In this document: piece by piece, positions 9,901-21,583 of the stretch | Position numbering within the stretch: the first letter of the stretch is position 1 | Layout: the number at the start of each line of letters is the position of its first letter | Origin: Sabellastarte sp. h YS-2021 | Taxonomy: Eukaryota; Annelida; Polychaeta; Sabellida; Sabellidae | Length of the DNA stretch: 64,000 bases | Direction of reading: 5' to 3' | NCBI GenBank assembly: GCA_964017235.1 | Contig: OZ024927.1 | Span: 29,779,160-29,843,159, forward strand | Translations under genes and position numbers: made by a program | The notes under the pieces: generated by a model | Database searches by the model: none | What the model was told of the DNA's origin: nothing | What the model saw: the letters and a program-made list of their open reading frames with translations, nothing else

Positions 9901-11990
9901 CAACGAGTTAATGCCTAAATATTAGCAGGTAAAACTTTACCTTGATAAATGACATTTGACTTTATTCATTTCTTCACTTTTAATCCATATTTCAAACTTG
10001 TTAATGGTCACCGAGCCTGCTCTCAACAGGCCAAAGAGTGTAATTTTGGAATTAATAATTTGAAGTGCTTAAAACTGGACCACACTGCATTCAGCAAGAG
10101 ATATTTGTTTTAGGTAAATAAATATAGAGAGAATTTCAGTCTTTGCCTCTTTTTTCCTTGTGTCAGTTTGTGTTAATTCTTTCACTACAATCTCATTTAA
10201 TGCATCACAAATCAAATGTCTTATGAGCAAAAACATGACCCAGGGCAAGAAATGTGCGCTTTTTTCATCTGCTTCATTGGAAACTCTGACAGGTTTACAG
10301 GGAGCGGGTGGATTTGATTATTAAAATGATATTGTAAAGAAGAAGGTCAACACACTGATTAATCCTTCCAAATTCTACTTTGTACAGTATTGATTCTGTT
10401 AGTGTCACATGATCTCTTGCTGATGGTTCACTGCTATAAAAGCCAATTTAAACTTTCATTTGGTTTAATGAATACTATTTTTAATTTCATCCATAACACG
10501 GATGAATTTTCAGGTGTCTGTGAACTGAAATATGTAAGATCCGAAAATGTATCTTTGGATGGACTTGTGCAGATATGGATCCTCTCTATGTGAATCATTA
10601 AATTTATCAACTGTGATGGACAGTTTCCTGCACCCATCCTTCTAGAATTTTATACATATTTTATAACAAGCCAAAATGAAACAGGTTAACAAAAACAGTT
10701 TTTGGGTTCTCTAATGTAGTAATTTATGGCTTTTGGGTCAAGGAATAATTTTGAGTATTGACATTGTGAAAGCTCAGATGTGTAGAATTCTGTTTTAATA
10801 ATAAATTTATATACGGACCTCTAAATACTGTAACAAAAAGCCCTACATTTTGTAGTTGTACCTTCAATTTTCATTAATTTTCTCATCTGTTAAATGCTGA
10901 TATTTTCGTTTCACTGTGCAAAATGGCATTCCTCAATGATTTATAATGAAAAAGGAGGGTTTTGGGATCAGTGTACAAAGTTTTGGACCAATTTTTTTAC
11001 ATTCTTGAAGTTCGCAACAGTGGAACAGTCCTTTAACACCATCAGTGAACTTCACATTGATTTGAATACCTGGTAGTAAAATTCCGAATGCCATGTTTTA
11101 GTTTGTGTCAATGAATCCACACTGGCTTGCCCATTGGCTTGGACAGAAGACTGAATTCCAAGATTGGACATCAAAGAACTTGATGATATAGGGATGCCAA
11201 GCAGAATTGCTAACCTTCAGTGGTTCTGTGTATAAAGACATTGGATGGCGTCTACAAAGCAATAACATTCCTGCATTAAACTCGTAAACTAGAAAGTCAC
11301 CTCCAAATTAAAATGTACTGCAACATTTCCTGTGTAATTCTACAGATAAGATGGATGGCATCTACAACACAAAATAGCTGAAAATGTTTTTTGGTATTTA
11401 CTTGGCATATTATTAAACCTCTGCTGTCAGGCCAATTTTGTTTGCTTAATTATCTTCACCATGAAGGGGTTTGCTGAGTGTTTTTTATTTATATGTGTTT
11501 CTGTCTTTTAGCATGATCAGGTACTCTCTGTCACAGTTTTCCTTTGGATACAGAATATTAATGTAAGATTTTTACATAGTTATTTATCATTCTTCAGGGT
11601 TGTTTGTGTCAAGGTCAAAATCTAATCTGACCTCAATAAAGACTTGGCCCAATTATAAGCATGTCACAAGTTTTAGACGGTATTATACATAGTTTTAGTC
11701 TTATAAATATTAGTTATCAGATACAGAATGATAAGTAACCTTGAAATAAATATCCAAGGCCATGTTTTACATACTTGAGTTGTGTATATTTGAGTAATTC
11801 ATGGTCTCAGTCCTTATAAATTCTGAAAGATGTCTTGAACTATAAACAAAATAATGTCAATATATTGCAAAAAATGGGCTTCAGTGAAGTAGTTTGGTGC
11901 TCCATGACTTATCCAGAGCAAACAGATGCAAGGTTAAATTTCTGCAAGGTTTCTGAAGACATATATATATATAGTATATATACTTTGCAA
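9901..11990. other. AT-rich spacer, no supported feature
   Basis: There is no recognisable gene or repeat. A short AT dinucleotide run (about 11961-11983) immediately precedes the DIRS terminal segment. Confidence 0.4.
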
Positions 11991-11996
11991 CAAATC

Positions 11997-12105
11997 TGAA
12001 AATTTTAATTACTTAAATGTAGCTTTTATAAGCTACAAGCTTACCATGTGGAACTGAATGCTATCTCGGGAGGCTGCAGGCATCCAGCCAACATCCAAGA
12101 AAAAT
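11997..12105 (-). repeat. DIRS terminal segment, copy A
   Basis: About 110 bp beginning tgaaaattttaattactt is repeated at roughly 90% identity at 24966-25075 in the same orientation. It includes the small perfect hairpin tagcttttataagcta. Because it abuts RT coding sequence abruptly, it marks the 3' end of the element brought in by an internal deletion. Confidence 0.7.
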
Positions 12106-12109
12106 TGAC

Positions 12110-12562
12110 ATCCATTCCCCTCGAATCAGAGAGGCCCTGATGGACTTGGGCGTTTCCATTTTGAACCTTTCTACAAGAAGGAAGGTGTTGAGCCTGCTTA
12201 GGTCTATTACTGGCCTCCACCTTTGGTGAGGCTTGGGTACTAGAAACAGGCGACTGTAAAATCTGAGAGATTTTACATTTTCCACCCTTTCTATTGCATT
12301 CTTTGACAGGAGAGACTGGATACAAGAGACCAGAGCTTGGTCTTTTTGAAGGGCCTTGTAACCTGATCAAATTGGAGAAGCTCTGACAAAATTTGGTTTT
12401 GAGATGAATGGAAGAGTGTAACCATTGGTGATGTTTAACAATGTTTAACACGTTGTCTGAACATTTGTTTGCTAGCCAGTCTCTTCTGAAAGAACGGAGA
12501 CAACCTCCTACTGCTGGACTGAGGGAGGCTTTTAAGGAGTCATTGGGGGAAAGGGTTTCCAC
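12110..12562 (-). pseudogene. DIRS reverse transcriptase, N-terminal part
   Basis: In DIRS elements this protein copies the element RNA into DNA. Here one frame gives VGGCLRSFRRDWLANKCSDN, the region just upstream of the RT core. A second frame gives FYSRLFLVPKPHQRWRPVID, then LSRLNTFL and FKMETPKSIRASLIRGEW, the first RT motifs. The sequence then stops matching RT just where the catalytic aspartates would begin. One frameshift separates the two parts. It follows the gag pseudogene directly. Confidence 0.85.
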
Positions 12563-12566
12563 GCCC

Positions 12567-13894
12567 TCATCCCCTTGAATGGGGTCGAGAACAACCTCTG
12601 AAGCCTATGTTGTTTGATTTCCCCCTACCTGAGGAAAACGATTGATTACTGCTTTGGGAGGCGTTGCCCCCACATGGGCGTTTCCTGTAGGAGCCTCTTT
12701 TCTTATTGTGGTGGGGATCATGAAAGGGCTTACTTTGATAGGGTCCAAAACCATTCATCTTTAGGGGTGCGTTTTTTAAGGAGGAAGTCTTTTCATCCTT
12801 GACTAATTGTAACTTGAACAAAGGAGTAGGCCAGAAGGCGATTTCCTGAGTTCTTGATGTCTAGAATCCCCTAGATGTGGTTGAAGGAGGGTCATCTCAG
12901 CCTTGCATCTCAGCAGGCCAGTGTTGCCCATGGTATACAGCTCCAGACCATGGCAAAATCTGAATTAAGCTCCTGGAGTTTGTCCTCAAAACAATGCTGT
13001 CCCACCTTGTACCATTTTGCTGTTGATGCAGGGGGTTTTATATATTTACCCTCAGGTAAATTAGAGGCCAGGAAGTCCTGCTCCTGGTATCTTTGAGATA
13101 AGGACTTAAAAGGAGCATAGCTAAAGGGCCTCTTGGCCTAAACTCCTGTTGGTCTTTTTCATCGTCCAGGCCCAGCACAGTGGTACAGGACCTAGGCATA
13201 GTTTCCCTGGGGTCTGGGAAATCAAGTATGTGCCTAAAAGTCTCAACTTCCTCTGCATACTGTGAAGGGAGGTCAGACATATCTACCTCCCTGTAAAAGA
13301 CTGGGTCTGGGTTATTTTGTTGTTGGTCTTACTCAGAAGGAGTCCATACTTTTTAATAGGGACAGAGAACTGATCCTCCTCTGAAGATGAAGACTGTGAA
13401 AAATATTTTGCCCAAACCTTGTGTTTCTTTTTGTCCGAGTGTTTCTTGGCTCTAGAAGAACACACCCTTTGAGGTTGTTCCGAGTGTTCGGAATGAGGAT
13501 CCAAATGTTCGAAATGAAGATCGGAGTGTTTGGAGCCATGATCGGACTGTACACTTTGGCCAAACCATGGTGGAAGAGAAGGACCACAGAAGTCCGTTTC
13601 CATAGGTTGAGCTTCCGAGTGATCGGAAGTCCGAGGGTTCAGATATATGTTTGGGTCAGATAATTCAACAGATTGTTTACTAGGTCCAGCTTTTGAAGTT
13701 GAAGCGGAGGTGTTATCTACCTCCGCTTCGGAGGCTTTTTTCATAGATTGCATTTCCGCTCTAAGAGATTCATAACCTCCAGCATGGACGCTTGAAAGAC
13801 TGTAGCACAATAAAAGCTTCATGTTATGTACTATATGTGAGAACTTAAGGTTGACATGTGAAAAAAAATATTGGAAATTAGAAAAGGCTGCCAC
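12567..13894 (-). pseudogene. DIRS gag-like protein (copy A)
   Basis: No enzymatic domain is expected; DIRS ORF1 is thought to be a nucleocapsid-like protein. The upstream part (13283-13894) is rich in Ser, His, Asp and Glu, with short SDH/SEH repeats (HSEHSEQ, SDHGSKHSD), a basic block (RAKKHSDKKKHK) and VWAKYFSQSSSSEEDQ. It continues after a frameshift at 13038-13280 (MSDLPSQYAEEVETFRHI) and, after further breaks, at 12567-12821 with a basic, Ser- and Gly-rich C-terminus. It sits immediately upstream of RT as in other DIRS elements. The identification rests on position and style rather than a domain. Confidence 0.65.
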
Positions 13895-13899
13895 TGGCT

Positions 13900-15390
13900 T
13901 TATAAGTAAAGGTGAGAAAATTGCAGCCCTTTGTCCAGGCCAAGCCTGGCTAAGACATTTTTAAGTTATCGAGTGCCAAAGTAAGTCTCTGTGTTAGTGG
14001 GGTGATTGGCCCAAAAAATGAGGATCCCTTACTTTCACCCAGTTGACAGTTAAAAACAGATGCTATGTTTTTGGAATGACAATATTATTTTTAAATGCCA
14101 TCAAATGAAAGTTTTAAGATTTTCTTTTATTAGTAAGTTTATAGTAGTGACTGACACTATACAGAGTAAAAAATATCGCTTTCTTAGTTTTGGAATATTA
14201 AACCTGAGTGTTACATGTTTGTGTCTTATATTTTTTTCCATTAATAGCATTAATCTGTCAAAAGGTTCTCTGCTTTTATAATTTTTCTTCCTATATCAAT
14301 ATGACCAATCAAATACTGCTATGAGACAAGACCAAAAGTCAGTTTCTAGTGAACTTCTTTCGAACTCAATTTCTTTGTGTATTTTTCACCACTTTTTCTT
14401 TCCAGTTTCCAGACAGATAAATGAAGCATCATCTTTATTTTTTCACACTCAAAGAAAATAAATCAATAAATTCTGTAATAACATCAGCCTCCTAAATCAG
14501 ATCAAGTCACATTGCCATTACCTCAGGAAGTCAAACTGCATGACAATTCTGAAAAGACGCTCCCTTTTTATGAGTGAGTCAAAGAGTTCCATTCAGAAGA
14601 CAGTATGGTTGGTGACGAGACCTTAGCTGGGACCCTATTGAAAAATTCATCCCAATCTCCGCAGAGGCTTGTTCCCGCTTCCTAAAAGCTTGTCATTCAC
14701 CCCCAAAAGACACGCCCTTCAAAAGAACGCCCCACAATGGGAGCTCTAAATCACTTTACTCTGCCGTCAGAAGCAATCACCAAATATGAAAAACTATGAT
14801 CTTAGGAGTGTGAAAACGTATTAATCAATAAGGATCACCAAAAAGCTGTGGCAGCATGTCACCTAAAAATAGCTTACCTGCCCTGTTACCCCTCCTGTCT
14901 CAAGAGAGAGATTCTCTTTTTTCAGCCTTTAAAAATGATCTACACATTTTAAAACCATATTTTTTTCTCCTCCAAAGTCTGCTAGGTATTCAAGTCAGGA
15001 CCATTTGCTTCAGTGAAATATTTCATTCTGCAGCAGCTTATTAAGCATGAATCTTACATCATGAAATGGAACATAAATTGTTCAGCCAACTGTATATTTT
15101 TACTCTATTTTCTTGCAAAGTTATTGCAGTGGTGCTGTGATAGGTTGGTATTAATCCTTTTTGTGACTGGTCAAACGAAGTGAAAATGTTGAAGGGTCCA
15201 GGGCTGGAACCTACACATATGTCCCAATAAATATTATCAGCTTTGGTATGTCACACCATCAAGTCTGTACTTCACTATATATTTAATAATCAGTGCTCAT
15301 GCTTTCATACTTCTGGGCTAATGTCCAGAAATTATATGAAAAACTAAGCTTATATACACAAACAAAAAGAGACTATAATTAAACGTGTCT
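13900..15390. other. AT-rich spacer, no supported feature
   Basis: Nothing recognisable is present apart from the 5' continuation of the DIRS copy, whose upstream terminus I could not place. Confidence 0.35.
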
Positions 15391-15394
15391 CTCT

Positions 15395-15575
15395 GTAAAC
15401 ATTGCTTTCTATACAGAGAGGCAGTGAATACTGGTTAGTTAACACTCTTCATTGCAAGCCATTGGGCATTCAGCAAGGAACTACTGACTGTCCAGCTTCA
15501 TTTCATGGTAGGAACTGAACCCCGGCCTGGAGAGGTGGGTATGTAACCCACTATGCAACTGTGTACTGTAACCTG
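15395..15575 (-). mobile_element. tRNA-derived SINE (decayed)
   Basis: The minus strand has a box A-like 'gcatagtgggttacatacc' and, about 30 nt on, box B 'ggttcagttcc'. Downstream is about 100 bp of body whose 'cagtcagtagttcc' resembles the equivalent region of the SINEs at 26756 and 38075. No target-site duplication was identified. Confidence 0.5.
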
Positions 15576-15579
15576 GTTG

Positions 15580-17755
15580 TATAAGTTCTGGAAAAATAAC
15601 AAATGTATCGGCAGTTTTAACTATATAGGTATTCAGTGTTCACATAAATGTTAACATGGCCAAACCAAGTCATAGTGGCAATGCAGTCTTTTGTTTTAGG
15701 GTTTCACAAATTATATTTACTAGTATATATATGTATAACATTTGAAATGACCAAGCTAGGCTGAAAGGCTTATTTATTTTATAAAATTTGATGTTGCTCA
15801 TATCAATGCTCTCATTTTTGCAAAGAAAATTTAACAGATTTGAAACACACGTTTTAAAAATCTTTTATGCAGAACCATGCATCATTAAAATATTCATGAC
15901 ATAACATCCCTTAGAACAAAGACTAATTGTGAAGGGACTGTCTGCTTTGATTATTCTATGAACTCACAGACTTATTATATACCTCTTTCACACCTTTATG
16001 GGATTGTATATAAACAACTGTACCAGAAAATGCGGTGGGATTATCAAATATTATACTAAATTAAATTGTTACAGAGTTTCAAGAGCTTGCAGAAAGGTTC
16101 ACTTACTTCATGCTGATTCCTGATGTTGAAAGGCTGATACAACCAGTGTTTTCACACACTGAATACTAAAATTTGGCAATGAATAAAACAAAACAAAAAA
16201 AATTCTGTAAAATGGGGTTAATTTTTAAAGACATAACATTCTTGTTTCCCTATGAACTTTGATGATATTTTTATACATCCCCTCAATATAAAAAGGTAAA
16301 TATTATGTTGCTACAGATGCTCACATGCTAAAAATACACTACACACATAACTTATTTCACATGTCTCTATCATTTTTTCAAAAAATTTCAAAATGCTAAA
16401 GTTACTTAATCTTAGCTACATGGAGTAAAAGAGTGTCAGCAGTTTCTGATCTGAGTCAGTCACTAGCAGAATGATCAGGTGATGTAATCCAATGAATATT
16501 TTGCAGCACTTAATCTCTATCAAAAGACTCTAAGGCACTAGAGGTAAGTTCAGAAGGGAAAAGCAGAACTCAGGGTATACATGTATAATGAAATTCAGTT
16601 AATAGAATCAACAAGAGCAACAGAATATGTGTTTATTAAAGTGATTGGCCCCACATCAGTGGTTAGTGTTGTGGAAACAGCCACCAAGAATAACTAAAGG
16701 GAGTGTTGCCGAGGAAATGGCTAATGTAGGATAGGACAAAATAAAGGAAGTAATAACGTAATATAATGGGGGCTTACAGTAAAATAGCAAGACTTGTACA
16801 AAGACTGATAAACAAAATATCCAAGATATATGGTGAAAAACGAGAAGTCACGAGATGCTAAAAGACGTGCCTTATATACAAATGGCTTATTCTATCCAGC
16901 AATGATTGCAAAGGAGATGACCCTAGTTTCCTTAGAAAGTGTCTTCAAGTTGATTGTCATAGAATACCACTATATTCCAATTGCTTGAAATACATTTAAT
17001 TGGTTGGGATGACTGTAGCTTTACCTTCTACTCTTAGTCCAAAGGAATTCATTGACATCACTTCTGATCAGATCATCTTTATTATTTTTAGAATTCTTAA
17101 AACGCTCAGGAATTTAAAAATTCTAAATCATAAAATTGGTTTCTACTTTTTAATTAATTTCTATGTCATAAACGGGGAAAATATATACCACGGCATATAT
17201 TCACTTCATAGTTACCGTCATTTAGAGTAAAAATTTAGGTATCAAGTACCCAAACCTGAATATTATAGCTCATGGGTTCTTTTGAGAATTGTCTTTTTAT
17301 TTCCTATTTATATATACACTGATAACACATATTTTGTGTTGCTCTCATGCTTTTAGGTATTACTTTGATCCCTACAACTGCTGAGGTACAACCAACAAAA
17401 GCCAGTAACTGCACTACCCAAACTGAACACAGATACTTGAAAATCACAATTTATCAATGTTTTCTTTATTTATTATTTTTTTTTTTTTTGAAAATAAAAT
17501 CTTCAGCTCATTATTTTTAATAAAAGTGATCAACTCGGCAATCACTAGAATTTAGGGGCAAGGCATATATTTAAAAGAAGCAGATTTAAACCTGGGTGGT
17601 ATAATAGGAAAATTAATCAAGCGATTTGGTTAATTTTATTGTAATTTTCATAATTCATAATATGACATTATCCCAACAGATGCTTTACGTAACCTACCAT
17701 TCGGTCAAGGACACAGACAATGTGTCTCCCCATTTTTAAATTGAAAGTGCACACA
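15580..17755. other. AT-rich spacer; possible LINE tail stub near 16520
   Basis: Most of the stretch has no recognisable content. At about 16505-16545 'gcacttaatctct' and 'gactctaaggcac' match, on the minus strand, the LINE tail motif at 9655. There is a poly-T run at about 17476-17489. Confidence 0.35.
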
Positions 17756-17757
17756 TA

Positions 17758-17784
17758 AACCCCAGCGGGCATCTGCTGGAGGTT
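17758..17784. other. Isolated hairpin
   Basis: 'aaccccagc' and 'gctggaggtt' can pair around an eight-base loop with one bulged base. It lies about 130 bp outside the end of Helitron copy 2 and has no obvious partner. Confidence 0.3.
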
Positions 17785-17915
17785 ATAAATTCTCTTTAGG
17801 TTGTCATTCTTAAAATTTTGAGCCTACCCCTCAGAAGATGGTAGAGAGGAGGAGGGTGGCACTCTCCCTGTTGGGATTATGTAAGTATTTTTATTTATAA
17901 AAATTCCAATTACAA

Positions 17916-19227
17916 CTAGACCTACACATCGGAGAACCGATGCAAATTTGTATCCACTGGAAAGGCAACTCACCAAAGCCATTGAACCATCGTTTGACCT
18001 TGAAGGAGGGGCCAAAGGTCAAATCTGACATCAGAAGATTCCCAGCCCATGATATCCTATAAGTTGGTTTCACATTGCAAACCTCTAGGATCAATAATAA
18101 ACAAGTTATAAGCACTTTAACGTTTGGCTGTCCTCGTTTGACCTTGAAGGAGGGGGTCCAAGGTAAAATCTGACCACACCAAAAGATTCCCAGCCCCTGT
18201 TTTCCTACAAGTTGGTTTCACAGCAAACCTCTAGGACCAATAATAAGCAAGTTATAAGCACTTTTAAGTTTGGCTGTCTTCATTTGACCTTGAAGGAGGG
18301 GTCCAAGGTCAAATCTGACCAAATCAAAAGATTCCCAGCCCATGATTTCATATAAGTTGCTTTCATATTGTAAACCTCTAGGACCAATAATAAGCAAGTT
18401 ATAAGCACTTTTAAGTTTAGCTGTCCTCATTTGACCTTGAAGGAGGGGTCCAAGACCAAATGTGACCACATCAGAAGATTCCCAGTCCATGATTTCCTAT
18501 AAGTTGGTTTCACATTGCAAACCTCTAGGACTAATAATAAGTGAGTTATAAGCACTTTTAACTTTGGCTATTCTTGTTTGACCTTGCAGGAAGCTCCCAA
18601 GATCAAATCTGACCACATCAAAAGATTCCAAGCCCATGATTTCCTATAAGTTGGTTTCACATTGCAAACCTCTAGGGCCAATAATAAGCAAGTTATAAGC
18701 ACTTTTAGACTTTGGCTATCCTCGTTTGACCTTGAAGGAAGGGCCCAAGATCAAATCTAACCACATCAGAAGATTCGCAACACATGATTTCCTATAGGTT
18801 GGTTTCACATTGCAAACCTGTAAGACCAATAATAAGGGAGATATAGGCACTTTTAAAGTCCGACGTGTGGGTTACTTTGGCACTCCATGGATGACCTTGA
18901 ATTAAGAGCTTCAAGGTCAAATGTCTGCAAGGTTGTAGAGGACATGCATATCTGTTATACATATCACCTATGAAGAGATTCAACCTTCTACCTATGAGAA
19001 ACAGCCAGTAGAAAAATGTAGATAATTTTCAAAAAAATCCCCGCGGCCAACTTGTTTTTCAGAATGAGGCTAATTTCAGTCCCCTAGAAGCGTACCCCCC
19101 AATGAAAATAGCTGGTGTAGTTTTCCTCTGTGAGCGTTAACACCGAAAATCTCTCTACGTGAGGGGGTGGGGGTGGGGTAGCGAACGCTAAACCAATGTA
19201 TCCACTGGATGCCTCTGGTGGATACAA
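17916..19227 (-). mobile_element. Complete non-autonomous Helitron-like element with B-class satellite core (copy 2)
   Basis: The minus-strand 5' end is TTGTATCCAC at 19227 inside a near-palindrome (19198-19225), followed by the same GC-rich subterminal zone as copies 1 and 4. The core is six or more B-class monomers; the 'caaggtcaaatctgacc' landmark falls at 18016, 18161, 18306, 18453, 18600 and 18748, a period of 145-148 bp. The 3' end has an inverted copy of the terminus (17949-17960), a hairpin with a 6-bp stem (17927-17942, loop agaa) and CTAG (17916-17919) followed by T. There is no coding capacity. Length is 1.31 kb. Confidence 0.78.
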
Positions 19228-19740
19228 TAAAATTAACCAATTTTATTGCATAAAAACGTTCTTACATAATCCCACCAGATGCTTGAATGTAGCCCTGAGG
19301 TCCATGGTGGGTAGACTTCTGAGGGCCATGAAGTGACAGGAGAGTTCTTAAGCCTGTACAGATACAAATATGCATTGAAAAATATGTAATACTACAAACA
19401 ACTGTGATATATTACATATAGTTAAAATTATGTTAATCTATCAAGTACTGAAGAAAACATAAAGTAGTTATAGTAAAGTAACTGATAGGTACTCACCCAC
19501 TAATGAAAGCAGCATGCTGTACCTTCAAACTACATTAACATCATATCTCTGAACAGCGTCATCATATCTGTACAATTGTGTAGGGGTCAAATGTCCAGCT
19601 TGAATTAGAACTCCAATGGTAAGAGTGCAGCTGTCCCTCAAGCCATCCATCTGTACTTTGAAATCATATCCATAATCATAGTCCTAATCCAGTCCAGTCC
19701 AACTCCACAAATCCTAAAAATAAAGAGTTGAATAAATTAT
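19228..19740 (-). other. 3' non-coding region of DIRS copy B and short spacer
   Basis: Downstream of the recombinase on the minus strand is non-coding sequence including gctgctttcattagtgggtg, which looks like the 3' region of the DIRS element. The outer terminus was not identified. Around 19230-19285 there is partial similarity to 17615-17690 on the far side of Helitron copy 2. Confidence 0.35.
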
Positions 19741-19746
19741 TAAGTC

Positions 19747-20981
19747 TCAACTGTTCACTACATGTTGTGCAGATACAATCAAACCTAACTTAAAGATATT
19801 GTCATTCCCCCAGCAAATATCCTTTAAATAAAAGTTTGTGAAGGTAGTGTGGGACCTCCAGTAACAGGAGCTCAAGTCCTGCTCTAAGGAGACACCTCCT
19901 TTAAATGCAAGTGATGCAGCCATAGCTCTAACATCATGAGCTCTGACCCGAGTTACCTGTTGATCAGTCATATCTGAAAACTGATAGCAAGTGTGAATGG
20001 TCTGTTTGATTCACTGAGAAATGGTTATTCTAGTGATATCTTTGGAATAACCTACCCTAAGTGATACAAAGAGAAGGGCCATTCCCTTTCTCATGGATTT
20101 TGTCTTGTCTAAGTAGACTTTAAGGGCCCTAACTGGACAAAGTGACTTGTCTTCCACCAGTGAACTGTCCAACATGGTAGTAAGAGCTGGTATCACTACT
20201 GGTTTTATGGAATCAGGGCCATCCAAAGCCAACTGGTTTTTGGCCAGGAATGATGAAGAAGGAGAAATAGTGACTTCTGACCAATTTCTCCTTGAAGAGA
20301 CAGAAGTATGAGTCAAAGGATGTATCTCACTCCTTCCTTTACCTGAGGCTAAAGCCAACAGAAACACTGTCTTGAAAGATAGCCACTTCAAAGGAGCCTC
20401 AGATAACGGCTCAAAAGGGGGTTTAGTCAAAAGACCAAGGAGAGGTCCCATGTAGGTATGGACCTATTTGGTTTAGGTCTATCCCTGGTAAAACTGGCAA
20501 TAAGTCTATTAAGCTGTAGACTTTTTGAGATGAGTTCACCTTGAGAACCCTAAGCATCAGCAATTGCTGTTCTGTAACCAGTGATTGTGGCTAGTTTGAG
20601 ATTTTTAACTATAAACAGGTAGTTTAGAAACTCTACTACCTGGGGAACAGTTGCTGAGGTGAAGTCCATCTTATTCTGTGAGCACCATTACCCATAAATG
20701 GCCCACTTTGATTGATAGACTTTTCTTGAGGATTCCCTTTGAGGTGCCTTCATTCTTTCTGCCACCTCAGATGAGAATCTTCCAGAATTGGATTCCTGGA
20801 ATCCAGAAGCCACACATGTAGATTCAGGTACTCCATGTTGTTGTGGAACCTGTTGGAATGTGGTTGTTTCAGTAGTGTCTTCCAGTGAGGGAGCTGTAGG
20901 GGTATCCTGGTCAAGAGATCCACCAGATCCCAAAACCAAGGCATCCCTGGCCGCCCTGGAGCTAGCACAATCATTCTGCAT
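19747..20981 (-). pseudogene. DIRS tyrosine recombinase
   Basis: This enzyme would integrate the circular DIRS DNA by site-specific recombination without a target-site duplication. The N-terminal part (frames around 20500-20980) reads YQSKWAIYG, DFTSATVPQVVEFLNYLF and ATITGYRTAIADA. The catalytic domain (20451-19747, a single frame) contains ASGKGRSEIHPL with the first catalytic Arg, then RVRAHDVRAMAAS with the His-x-x-Arg pair, then WRSHTTFTNFYLKDI with the expected catalytic Tyr. The R-H-R-Y tetrad is thus present. A single TGA at about 20010, probably from a Trp codon after ITISQ, breaks the catalytic domain; further breaks lie upstream. It follows the RT/RNase H remnant. Confidence 0.85.
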
Positions 20982-21465
20982 GGATATGTTATTATGTTTT
21001 TAATTACTTGCGGCAGGATGGCTACTGGACAGAAGACATAGCCGTCTAGGCCTTCCAAGATATTCAATGCATCTATTTTCCAGGCATTTTGTCTGGGACA
21101 GGAGATACATAAATTGGAAGTTTGTGATTTAGATGAGTTGCAAACAAGTCTACCATTGGTGTGTGCCAAACTCTGCAAATTTGGTTGAATATCTGTTGGT
21201 GAAGGGACCACTCTGTTTGTATGACCTTGTCCCTTCGTGATACAGAGTCTGCAAAATGACTGTTTAGAATACTCAAATCTATCACTGGGCTCCACCTTTT
21301 CAAGGGTTTGGGTACCAGGAATAGTCTGCTGTAATATCCCAGAGTTGTGGGTTTCCCGACATGAACTATCACCTTCTTTGTAAGCATGACCTGAACTGCC
21401 TCGTGGAGGGCGCCATCTTTGTTTTTGTTGTGATATTCGCTCAAAATGAGCGTAATTTTTGACAA
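20690..21465 (-). pseudogene. DIRS RT / RNase H remnant with large internal deletion
   Basis: The open frame 21465-21073 starts with the RT entry region (YYSRLFLVPKPLKRWSPVID then LSILN) and jumps directly into the end of RNase H (PMVDLFATHLNHKLPIYVSP). The RT aspartates and the start of RNase H are missing, a deletion of several hundred bases if the family layout holds. A frameshift follows, and the C-terminal region continues in another frame (WKIDALNILEGLDGYVFCP, QLPHWKTLLKQPHSNRFHNN). It sits between gag and the recombinase. It cannot encode a working polymerase. Confidence 0.8.
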
Positions 21466-21583
21466 TTTTGGGAGAATTTTGAAATCTAGACGATAGCCAT
21501 GTTGTAGTAAACTTACTACCCTAGGATGAGCTTGATTTTTTTACCATACCTGCCAAAAATCCTGTAATCTTGCTCCCGGCCAG

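Larger units (their letters stand above)
11997..13894 (-). mobile_element. Decayed DIRS-like tyrosine-recombinase retrotransposon (copy A)
   Basis: The minus strand carries gag-like sequence and then the start of a DIRS reverse transcriptase, cut off at about 12110. There it passes directly into a terminal segment (11997-12105) that is also found alone at 24966-25075. The rest of RT, RNase H and the tyrosine recombinase are therefore deleted. Several frameshifts and stops make the copy inactive. Confidence 0.8.

Noticed and set aside
11997-13894. Reading DIRS copy A and B as one element split by insertion
   Set aside because: Both have their own gag and RT start, and the gag sequences differ, so they are separate copies.
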